Source: CAYLLT01 sp964591605
GTDB lineage: Bacteria; Planctomycetota; Phycisphaerae; UBA1845; PWPN01
Assembly: GCA_964591605.1 (NCBI GenBank)
Contig: CAZQEN010000123.1
Span: forward strand, 1-19,383
Reading direction: 5' to 3'
DNA length: 19,383 nucleotides
The position numbers were made by a program, and so were the translations under genes. Each line of letters begins with the position of its first letter. The first letter of the stretch is position 1. The notes beneath the pieces are model-generated. The model was not told the origin of the DNA. It was given only the letters and a program-made list of their open reading frames with translations, and searched no databases. Shown piece after piece: positions 5,368 to 12,360 of the stretch.

Positions 5368-7290
5368 ATGCGGTCCGTTGTCGCGAGGCGCCAGTCGATG
5401 CATTTGGGGCGTGATCTGACGGCCGCTCTGCTGGTGGTGCTGAGTTATAACGTTTCAGCCCTGGGATGGACGCCTCCGCAGAACGTCTCGAACCAACCGC
5501 CGGGGAGCCGCGCCTTCGGGCCGCGGATCGCGCGCGACCCGCTGGGAAACACGCATCTGGTATGGGCCGGCGGGGTGGATCCCAGCACAAGCTGGCAGGT
5601 GTGGTACCAGGTCTTCGATGGCGCCTCCTGGAGCCCGCCCCTGGCCCTTAGCAGTTCCGGCGGAACGCGGCCGGACATCGCCGTGGATGCCCAGGGCACG
5701 GTGCACGTCTGCTACGAGTGGCCGGCCGAGGACAACATCTGGTATCGCAGCAAGACCGCGGGAGGGAGCTGGACCAGCCCGGTGAATCTACGGACGGGCG
5801 GACGCTCCATCGCGCCGAGCGTCGCCGTCAGCCCGGCCGGCGACCGCATCCTCGTCGCCTGGCACGAGGATAACCAGGTCGGGGCGGAGTGGGACATCTT
5901 CGTGAACGTCTGGACTGGTGCGAGCTGGTCGGGCATCTTCAATGTGAGCACGAACAGCTCGCTCTCCGCGTACCCGCATGTGTGTATCGATACCGGGGGC
6001 AATATGCACGTCGCGTGGTCGGACAGCGACCTGCGTCACCGCCGGCGCGACCTGAACGGCATCTGGGGTCCAATCAACACGCTGTATGACATCGCGAGCG
6101 GCCAGCGGGCCAGCGTGGGGAGCCTGCACGCGGCGGCCGACGGCTTTGTCCATGCCGCATACAGCCTCGACGACGGTTCGGGCGACTGGCGCGTCTGGCA
6201 CAAGTATTACAGCGGCACCTGGAGCAGCGGCGTGCCCGTCTATCCGCATGCGGGCGAGGTCGACGACATCGATCCCGTCATCCAGTCGGACGAGTTCAAC
6301 CGGCTCTACATGGTGTGGCACGACTACAACAACATCTATTACAGCAGTGCGGGCAACTTTCAGGGCACGTGGGCGCCGTTCACGAAGCTCGCCGCCGGTC
6401 AGTATCTGTCGACCGCTCCGGTGATCACGATCGATGCGGGCATGACCGCGCGAGCGGCATGGCAGGCTCGGCCCGGTTCGGGCGACAACTGGAACATCTA
6501 TGTTTCCACACAGAGCGTCGGCACGCCGGGTCCGCAGGGGACGCTGGCCGGCGAGGTCCGCGATCAATTCCACAGTCCAGTCGCCGGCGCGGTCGTGTCC
6601 ACCGGCAATGCGGCGGGCCTCACGGACGCGGGCGGTCAGTATTCGTTCGCCGTACCGGTGGGCACGTACACCGCCACCTGCACCCGGCAGTATTTCTCCG
6701 GTGCCTCTCAGAATGACGTGACGATCACGGCCCATGCGGCGACGCAGGTGAACTTCATGATCGAGCGACAGCCCCCCGCCGCGGTGACCGGCCTGGCAAT
6801 GACGCCGGGCAACGAAAGCAATCGGCTGCAATGGACCAACCCGGTCAGCGGACAGTTCACCGGCACGCTGATCGTCTACAAGACGACCGGCCTGCCCGCC
6901 CACCCCGCGGACGGCACCGCACTGATCGACAAGGGCAACACGCCCGGCAGCTCAGACAGCCACACGCATGCGGGCATCCTGAATGGCCAGACGTACTACT
7001 ACGCCGCGTTCGCCCATGACGGCGGCTCTCCCGCCCTCTACTCGAACGGCGCGAACGCCTCCGGCACGCCGTTCTTCTTTCTGGATTACGACCACGACGG
7101 AGATATCGATCAGAGCGAATTCGCCCATATCCAGCTCTGCCTGAGCGGCCCCAACGTGCCGCAGAATGAACCCGGCTGCGAAAACGCGAGGCTCGACGCG
7201 GACCAGGACGTGGATGGGGACGATCTGAACCTGTTCCTCGGCTGCTTCTCGGGACCGGAGATTTATGCCTATCCCGGCTGCTTACCATGA
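5368..7290 (+). CDS. Secreted beta-propeller / CarboxypepD_reg / Fn3-like protein with dockerin-like C-terminus
   Basis: This is a large exported protein of unknown activity. A signal peptide (hydrophobic LTAALLVVLSYNVSA) is followed by about six repeats of the form P-x-IAVD-x-x-G-x-HV-x-W ... WYR ... W-x-x-P-x-NL (residues about 35-385), a sialidase/BNR-like propeller. Residues 392-464 form a carboxypeptidase-regulatory-like domain (GTLAGEVRDQFHSPVAGAVV), and 466-568 look fibronectin-III-like. The C-terminus (571-640) carries two Ca-binding-type loops, DYDHDGDIDQSEF and DADQDVDGDDL, with four cysteines, like planctomycete dockerin-type tails. The start is uncertain: GTG 5359, ATG 5368 and ATG 5398 all keep the signal peptide, and 5398 has a weak GAGG nearby. 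Its stop overlaps the next ORF start (ATGA). Binding or scaffolding is more likely than catalysis, since no Asp-box catalytic set is evident. Confidence 0.85.
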   Translation: MRSVVARRQSMHLGRDLTAALLVVLSYNVSALGWTPPQNVSNQPPGSRAFGPRIARDPLGNTHLVWAGGVDPSTSWQVWYQVFDGASWSPPLALSSSGGTRPDIAVDAQGTVHVCYEWPAEDNIWYRSKTAGGSWTSPVNLRTGGRSIAPSVAVSPAGDRILVAWHEDNQVGAEWDIFVNVWTGASWSGIFNVSTNSSLSAYPHVCIDTGGNMHVAWSDSDLRHRRRDLNGIWGPINTLYDIASGQRASVGSLHAAADGFVHAAYSLDDGSGDWRVWHKYYSGTWSSGVPVYPHAGEVDDIDPVIQSDEFNRLYMVWHDYNNIYYSSAGNFQGTWAPFTKLAAGQYLSTAPVITIDAGMTARAAWQARPGSGDNWNIYVSTQSVGTPGPQGTLAGEVRDQFHSPVAGAVVSTGNAAGLTDAGGQYSFAVPVGTYTATCTRQYFSGASQNDVTITAHAATQVNFMIERQPPAAVTGLAMTPGNESNRLQWTNPVSGQFTGTLIVYKTTGLPAHPADGTALIDKGNTPGSSDSHTHAGILNGQTYYYAAFAHDGGSPALYSNGANASGTPFFFLDYDHDGDIDQSEFAHIQLCLSGPNVPQNEPGCENARLDADQDVDGDDLNLFLGCFSGPEIYAYPGCLP

Positions 7291-7448
7291 AACACGTCAC
7301 CCGGTCGACATGCGTGCTTTTCGTGATTCTGTTGCCCAGCGCAACTGCCGCGGTTCAACCCATGTCCGGAAGGATTCGAATTCTCTGCCTTGACGACATC
7401 CGGCTGCCGGAGCGATGGCGGACACGGGCACGCCGGAGAATGCGTTGA
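7287..7448 (+). CDS. Small secreted-peptide ORF coupled to both neighbours
   Basis: This is a 53-codon ORF. Its ATG (7287) overlaps the preceding stop as ATGA, and its TGA (7446-7448) overlaps the next start as TGATG. The N-terminus MKHVTRSTCVLFVILLPSA is a convincing signal peptide with cleavage likely near ATA-AV. The remaining ~30 residues are Arg-rich, ending RTRARRRMR. No family is recognised. Double overlap with the flanking genes argues for translational coupling, and no independent Shine-Dalgarno site is seen. It could instead be the decayed N-terminus of a former gene or a chance frame. The coupling is seen directly; the function is unknown. Confidence 0.45.
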   Translation: MKHVTRSTCVLFVILLPSATAAVQPMSGRIRILCLDDIRLPERWRTRARRRMR

Positions 7449-9160
7449 TGAGGCTTCGACGGATGCTCACTTCAGCAGCCGCAGCATGGCTGACGGCGCA
7501 TGCCGCCTCGGGTCAGTGCGTGAGCTGGAGCGCGCCGGAAAACGTATCGCAGATCAGCAACCGCTTTAACGTGGACGGAAACGTAGCGATCGATTCGTCC
7601 GGGAAGGTGCACCTCGTCTACCAGAGTTTCCTCGACGCGTCCGGAGACAACCATTACATCCACAATGTGAGCGGATCCTGGTCGAGCCCGGTCAACCTGG
7701 GCTCCATGAACGGGAAAGGCTCCGCGCCCAAAATCGTCATCACGCCGGACGACCAGCTCCACGCGTTCTACGGCAGGAACAATCTGTACTGGCGCACGAA
7801 ACCGGTCATCGGCGGGTCGTGGAGCGCGGCGGTTGAGGTGGCGGTCAATCCGACGGGCGGCAACTTCATCGAAGGGATCACCGTCGATGCGGAGGGCGGA
7901 ATCTATCTTCTCTACGGCCACCTGTTCGACAGCAGCGCGCCGGCCAGGAACGGCATCTATGGGCGATACAAGCCGCCGGGGGGCGCGTGGCAGGCGACCG
8001 AGCTGGTCTACGGCAACAGCGATGACGGCAACTGGCCGCGCGGCACGGACATCATGGCGCGGGGCACCACACTGTGGGTCGGCATCGAGGTGGACGACAA
8101 CGTCTATTTCAAGAAGAAGCTGGCGACGGGCGTCTGGCCTGCCGGGAAAGGGACGTTGCTGCAGACCGACGCGGGCGCGCTGACCTTTGCCTTCAGCCCC
8201 GTCTCTCCTGAGATGGTCGCCCTGTATCAGCAGGACATCGGCTGCGGCGCGGATCCGTGTGAGCAGGCGCCCTGGTTCGAAGTCTATGCGAAGAGCACCT
8301 TTGACGACGGAGCAACCTGGTCGGCGGCGGTCAGTGTTTCGGGCGGCCAGGACGACATCGACCGCACGCCGTCCGGCGCATTCGACGCCGGCGGCAACCT
8401 GCACGTGGTCTGGGAGGGCTTCTGCTGTGACCATCGCCTTCGCATGAGATATCGCGGGCGGAACAACGGTCTGTGGGATGCCTCGATCACCCGCTTCACC
8501 GACGACGTCGGGGGTCACATCCCGCATTCCCTGCAGACGCTCGGAAACAGCCTGTTCATGAGCTTTTCGAACGCAGACACGAATATCGGCCTGTACGACG
8601 TGATGTTCACCACGGCCGTCGGGTCGCAGCCGCGGATCAGCGTGTCGACGGCGGGCCTGAGCCGCACCGTCTTTTCACACAGTAGCCTGCCGGACGATGC
8701 AATCCAACTCGCCAACACGTGCCCGGGCGAGCTCAACTACACCCTCACCGACAACGCGGGGTGGTTGAGCGTTGCCCCGGCGTCGGGTTCCTCGAGCGGC
8801 GAGACGGACGTGATCACGATCAGCTATCCGGGTGTATCGTCTCTGGCCGCGGGCATCCACCACGCGGCGGTGACCATCACGGGCAACGCGGTCAACTCCC
8901 CGCAGACGATTCAGATCCAATTGCGGGTTCAGACGGTCAGGCCTGATTTCGACGGAGACGGAGACGTCGACCAGACGGACTTCGGGCACCTGCAGACCTG
9001 CCTGAGCGGACCCAATGTCGCCCAGATGGAGGCCGACTGCTTCGATACGCGGCTCGACGCGGACCAGGACGTGGATTCGGATGATCTGGGACTGCTGCTC
9101 AACTGCTACAGCGGCGCGAATCTGACCGCGAACGGGGCCTGCGCTGCCCTGTACCCATGA
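7448..9160 (+). CDS. Secreted beta-propeller / BACON-like protein with dockerin-like C-terminus
   Basis: This is a 570-residue exported protein related in plan to the one upstream. MRLRRMLTSAAAAWLTAHAASG is a signal peptide. Residues about 24-395 show propeller-type repeats (VAIDSSGKVHLVYQS, ITVDAEGGIYLLYG, GAFDAGGNLHVVWEG). Residues about 397-495 resemble a BACON/Ig-like module (AGWLSVAPASGSSSGETDVI), a type often linked to polysaccharide or mucin binding. The tail (498-570) repeats the dockerin-like pattern DFDGDGDVDQTDF ... DADQDVDSDDL with the same four cysteine positions as the first protein. ATG 7448 is preferred over 7415 because GGAGA lies 9 nt upstream, it starts the signal peptide cleanly and it overlaps the upstream stop. 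Substrate and partner are unknown. It ends 21 bp from the convergent manA stop. Confidence 0.85.
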   Translation: MRLRRMLTSAAAAWLTAHAASGQCVSWSAPENVSQISNRFNVDGNVAIDSSGKVHLVYQSFLDASGDNHYIHNVSGSWSSPVNLGSMNGKGSAPKIVITPDDQLHAFYGRNNLYWRTKPVIGGSWSAAVEVAVNPTGGNFIEGITVDAEGGIYLLYGHLFDSSAPARNGIYGRYKPPGGAWQATELVYGNSDDGNWPRGTDIMARGTTLWVGIEVDDNVYFKKKLATGVWPAGKGTLLQTDAGALTFAFSPVSPEMVALYQQDIGCGADPCEQAPWFEVYAKSTFDDGATWSAAVSVSGGQDDIDRTPSGAFDAGGNLHVVWEGFCCDHRLRMRYRGRNNGLWDASITRFTDDVGGHIPHSLQTLGNSLFMSFSNADTNIGLYDVMFTTAVGSQPRISVSTAGLSRTVFSHSSLPDDAIQLANTCPGELNYTLTDNAGWLSVAPASGSSSGETDVITISYPGVSSLAAGIHHAAVTITGNAVNSPQTIQIQLRVQTVRPDFDGDGDVDQTDFGHLQTCLSGPNVAQMEADCFDTRLDADQDVDSDDLGLLLNCYSGANLTANGACAALYP

Positions 9161-9181
9161 GTTGGATGGGGCCGGGGGTGC

Positions 9182-10273
9182 TCACGTGCGGCGCGGGGGA
9201 TTCACCTGAATGAGGCGATTCATGGTCGCGGATTCGAGAGCTTCACGTGAGGGGCGCTCGTATCCGGCCAGGTCGCTGCGGACGGGGACGGTCACTTCCA
9301 GCCATTGAGAGGCGGCGCTCAGCCGGACGGTCGGTTCCTCCATCATCGCGGGCAGCAGGACGACGTCGGCGCGCTTGAACGGAATCGGCCGGGCCCCGCG
9401 GCGCCATTGAATCTCGCCGCCGCCGCTCAGAATGATCCAGACGACCGGCTCGGCGTAGGGGATGCGCTGCTCGATTCCTTCGACCATGCGCACGCGCTCA
9501 ATCACGAACGACGGACAGGCGGCCAGGCGGGTGACGGCCGTCCACAGGCTGGCGACATGCGAGCGCTCCTGCTGGAGGGGGGGCGGTGCTGCGTCGAAAT
9601 CGATGCATTCGATCGCCTGGTCCAGATGCAGTTCGCGCGGGCCCTGCGTGGCCGGATCGATCCGCCCCCAGTCGTAGGTGCGGTAGGTGATGTCCGAGGG
9701 CGTCTGAACCTCCGCGACGAGAACGCCGGCGCCCAGCGCATGCGGCGTACCGCTCGGCAGAAAATAACAGTCGCCTGCCCGCACGTGCACATGCCGCAGC
9801 ACATCGTCGGGGCGGCCCTCGAGCATCGCGGCGCGAAAGGCCTCCGGCGTGGTCCCCTCTCGAAGTCCATGATAGATGAACCCGTCAGGCGGCGCCTCAA
9901 GCACGTACCAGGCTTCATGCTTGGGGCGAACGGTTCCGCCGAGGCGGTTGGCCGTGTGCTCGTCCGGGTGAACCTGGACGCTGAGGTTCTCCCTCGCATC
10001 GAGGTATTTGATGAGCAGCGGAAATCGGCCCCCGAGCGGCGCCACGCGGCCCATCAGCGAAGTGCCCCACTCCTGCATCAACTGATGCAGGCCCTTTCCG
10101 CGGGCGTGACCGACGGCGACCCTGGACTCGTCCTCCTCCAGGTCGACCAGCTCCCAGGACTCCCCGATGGGGGTGGAATCGACCGGATCGCGACTCAGAA
10201 ACGAGAAGATGCGAGTTCCGCCCCAGACGCGGGGCTTGTAGATAGGCTCGAAGATCAACGGATGGACGAACAT
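9182..10273 (-). CDS. manA: Mannose-6-phosphate isomerase, class I (type I PMI)
   Basis: This zinc enzyme interconverts mannose-6-phosphate and fructose-6-phosphate in the cytosol, feeding mannose catabolism or GDP-mannose synthesis. The cupin metal ligands are all visible: Gln100 and His102 in NLSVQVHPDE, Glu120 in KHEAWYVLE and His178 in SGTPHALGAG. The N-terminal KPRVWGG is typical of the short bacterial form. The 363 residues are slightly longer than the Bacillus-type enzymes (about 315), with a full C-terminal cupin. No good Shine-Dalgarno site precedes ATG 10273. A 111-bp gap with a CAATCGG/CCGATTG palindrome (10354-10368) separates it from the peptidase gene upstream, so co-transcription is possible. 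No sugar genes surround it. Confidence 0.93.
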   Translation of the reverse strand: MFVHPLIFEPIYKPRVWGGTRIFSFLSRDPVDSTPIGESWELVDLEEDESRVAVGHARGKGLHQLMQEWGTSLMGRVAPLGGRFPLLIKYLDARENLSVQVHPDEHTANRLGGTVRPKHEAWYVLEAPPDGFIYHGLREGTTPEAFRAAMLEGRPDDVLRHVHVRAGDCYFLPSGTPHALGAGVLVAEVQTPSDITYRTYDWGRIDPATQGPRELHLDQAIECIDFDAAPPPLQQERSHVASLWTAVTRLAACPSFVIERVRMVEGIEQRIPYAEPVVWIILSGGGEIQWRRGARPIPFKRADVVLLPAMMEEPTVRLSAASQWLEVTVPVRSDLAGYERPSREALESATMNRLIQVNPPRRT

Positions 10274-10353
10274 GACGGCGGTTTATCCTAGCGGTGCCGG
10301 CCTCCAGGAGCGATATCGGCAGATCCGAGGAGCTACATGTGGGCGGCGGAAAC

Positions 10354-10368
10354 CAATCGGCCCGATTG
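10354..10368. repeat. 15-bp palindrome between peptidase and manA genes
   Basis: CAATCGG and CCGATTG flank a single C. The site is 16 bp downstream of the peptidase stop and 86 bp upstream of the manA start. The loop is too short for a stable RNA hairpin without opening inner pairs, so a protein-binding site is as likely as a terminator. Confidence 0.35.
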
Positions 10369-10384
10369 ACTTTACCAGACGCTC

Positions 10385-11929
10385 TTACCGGGCGGGAGGG
10401 GCAGGCACGGGGCTGCCGTCACGCGAATCGGCGACACCCGCGGCGAGTCGGATCGAACCGTCCACGGAGGGGCTCGCGTCAGGAGCCGCATGGGCCAGCG
10501 CGCCCGGTGGCCGCATCCTGCAGGCAGCGGGCTGAAAGTCCCAGGTGATCGCGTAATCCCAGGCCCGGTCGGTCGTCACTTCAAATGCGTACCGCCCCTT
10601 CGCCCCGTTCCTGAGATACAGATGCTCCACGTTGTCGATGCGCGAGCAGCTCAGGTCCACGAGCTCGTCATCTCCGTCCGGCCCGAGCCGGTACAGTTTC
10701 AGATCGATATTCGCCAGGCTGGCTCTCAGTTCGAGCGGGTCACGGCTGACGGCCGTCACGCTGCGGTGCCACGTCACGAGGATCGAGGCGCGCTCGACCG
10801 GTTCGGCCAGCTCCACGACGTAGCGCCGCGGCGACTGCGGAGTAATCCGGCGACAGTCCCAGCCCGTGGCAGCGAGGCTGCCGGCCTCTGGCGACTGCCG
10901 GCCGGCTTCCAGAATCCGATAACTGTGATCGATGTTCACCTGGCCGGCGCCGTACCGATAGTCCAGCGGAGCCGAGCCGTCGCTCGCAGGGCGCTCGAAA
11001 CCCCGATGCCAGTCCGACCAGGGCAGCTTGCTGGCGCCGCCCATGAGCAGCGCTTTGACCAGAAGCGGGCGGGCGGAGCGGGCCGCGGCAGGCGGCAGAT
11101 GGCTCAGGTCGCCGCGGTCCTCGATGGCTTCGATCAGCAGCGATGCACACGAGGCGACCACCGGCGTGGCCCAGCTCGTGGCGGTGACCGGGGCGACGAT
11201 GTCGGGCTTGATGCGCCCGCCGGTGTCGACGTCGGTGGGTCCGTAGCTGGACCGGCCGCTGCTCACCCCGACGGCGATCACGTTGTACGCGCTGCACATG
11301 AGGTGCGGCAAGGGCGTGCCCGCCCCGTTCTTGACGCCAGCAGCCACCACCACGCCGTCGCGCCGGACGACCCAGTCGATGCGGCGCAGGGCGTCGGTGT
11401 CCATCCGCCGCGAGCCGAACGTGCCGATCCAACTGTGATTCTCGATCGCCCGCGGCTGGATCCGGGGCGGCTGGTCCGTGTTGACGTTAAGCAGGCCCGA
11501 TCCGGCCCAGTCGTTGGCCTCGTAGCTGTCGATCAACCGGATACCGGGACCGATGCTGCTGGTCAGACCCATACAATACTGGCCGACGATGGTGGCATGG
11601 TCGGAGACGCCGCCCGCCCCGCTGCGGCCGTTGATGATCTTGCCGACGAGCTGGGCGTCGCGCTGATCGGGCAGATAACCGGTGCTGTCGTCGACGGGCA
11701 TCTCGATCTGGGCGATCTGAATGGTGCGGCCGGTCGGCAGGGCGCTGCCGAGCCGCTGCTGGAGAGCCGCGTAACCGATCTCGTCTCTCCAGTCGGCGCG
11801 GATTGGTCCGGGCAGGATGAGGGCCCCCAGCACGGCGACGGCGCAGATGATTCCGCCCGGAGCAGGCCGGACAGACCGCTGATCCGGGTCAGCGACGCTC
11901 TTCAATCGAGTGAACTGCAGCAACAACAA
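10385..11929 (-). CDS. Secreted subtilisin-like (S8) protein with altered catalytic Asp
   Basis: The product is an exported protein of the subtilase fold. After an N-terminal hydrophobic stretch (IICAVAVLGALILPGPIRA, a signal peptide with a long n-region), three of four hallmark sites are recognisable. These are His111 in SDHATIVGQYCMG, the oxyanion Asn201 in AAGVKNGAG, and the nucleophile Ser252 in ATSWATPVVAS. Where subtilases have Asp (V-I-D-T-G) this protein reads QIAQIEMP, with Glu76. A beta-rich C-terminal domain (about 345-480) follows, like P-domain-type extensions. Activity is therefore uncertain. No in-frame ATG lies near the start; TTG 11929 and TTG 11905 are candidates and numbering uses 11929. 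A sigma70-like promoter about 310 bp upstream implies a long leader. Confidence 0.78.
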   Translation of the reverse strand: MLLLQFTRLKSVADPDQRSVRPAPGGIICAVAVLGALILPGPIRADWRDEIGYAALQQRLGSALPTGRTIQIAQIEMPVDDSTGYLPDQRDAQLVGKIINGRSGAGGVSDHATIVGQYCMGLTSSIGPGIRLIDSYEANDWAGSGLLNVNTDQPPRIQPRAIENHSWIGTFGSRRMDTDALRRIDWVVRRDGVVVAAGVKNGAGTPLPHLMCSAYNVIAVGVSSGRSSYGPTDVDTGGRIKPDIVAPVTATSWATPVVASCASLLIEAIEDRGDLSHLPPAAARSARPLLVKALLMGGASKLPWSDWHRGFERPASDGSAPLDYRYGAGQVNIDHSYRILEAGRQSPEAGSLAATGWDCRRITPQSPRRYVVELAEPVERASILVTWHRSVTAVSRDPLELRASLANIDLKLYRLGPDGDDELVDLSCSRIDNVEHLYLRNGAKGRYAFEVTTDRAWDYAITWDFQPAACRMRPPGALAHAAPDASPSVDGSIRLAAGVADSRDGSPVPAPPAR

Positions 11930-12241
11930 ATCCAGCGTCCTACTGGCGTTCTCACGCCCCGGCGTCCTACCAGGCTTGACTCGAGACAGACGGGAGCACC
12001 GCGACGGCCTCCACGACCCGCGGCCACACGCTGTCCCCTGCTCCCCTTCCCGCTCGGACGGTCAATCCCCTTCACCCTGAATGTCGGACGGTTGAGCTCC
12101 GCACGAACAGCAGAAAGTGACGGCTCGGGCAAGACATCAAACCGCTTGCAGCTCCGAGGCTTGCAGGCGTCCATCGAACGCACATGATGGCACACCGCAG
12201 CCATCTGGGATAAGCCACTTTGCTCATCCCATACATCAGCC

Positions 12242-12269
12242 ATCATACCAGCTTATACCATTGGGTCAA
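12242..12269 (-). promoter_or_regulatory. Sigma70-like promoter upstream of the S8 gene
   Basis: On the minus strand TTGACC (12269-12264) and TATGAT (12247-12242) are 16 nt apart, both one base from consensus. Transcription would begin near 12235, giving a leader of about 305 nt to TTG 11929. It is the best-matching promoter in this gap. Confidence 0.6.
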
Positions 12270-12283
12270 CGATCTTTCGCAAC

Positions 12284-12303
12284 TTCTCACGCGCCGGTGA
12301 GAA
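12284..12303 (-). terminator. Hairpin after the helicase gene
   Basis: TTCTCAC and GTGAGAA are perfect 7-bp arms around a 6-nt loop, 58 bp beyond the helicase stop and just upstream of the peptidase promoter. There is no U-run. It may separate the two transcription units or be an operator for the promoter. Confidence 0.35.
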
Positions 12304-12360
12304 TTGGGGAAGTCACCCTATCTTCGCGATGAAGCTCATCGGGACGGTGCGCCGAGACGG

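Larger units (their letters stand above)
11930..12360. other. 431-bp intergenic region with promoter and long leader
   Basis: This holds the sigma70-like promoter at 12242-12269 and an inverted repeat at 12284-12303. About 300 bp of presumed untranslated leader for the peptidase gene makes up the rest. An open frame (11902-12246, minus) starts near the transcription start, but its Arg- and Cys-rich product has no family features. The 8-mer GCTTGCAG is repeated directly near 12150-12170. No RNA gene or known riboswitch was recognised. Confidence 0.5.

Noticed and set aside
7448..7525. Lipoprotein signal in the second propeller protein (ASGQC)
   Set aside because: The residue before Cys is Gln, which does not fit the lipobox; ordinary signal peptidase I cleavage is more likely.
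11140..11260. Frameshift or pseudogene status of the S8 gene because of the missing Asp
   Set aside because: The frame is intact for over 500 codons and the other motifs are well kept, so a variant active site is more likely than decay.
10490..12187. 565-codon plus-strand frame opposite the S8 gene
   Set aside because: It is antisense to clear subtilase motifs and has no family features, so it is a mirror frame.
11902..12246. 114-codon minus-strand frame upstream of the S8 gene
   Set aside because: Its Arg/Cys/Ser composition is typical of non-coding GC-rich frames, no Shine-Dalgarno site is evident, and it overlaps the promoter -10 box. A leader peptide cannot be excluded but is not supported.
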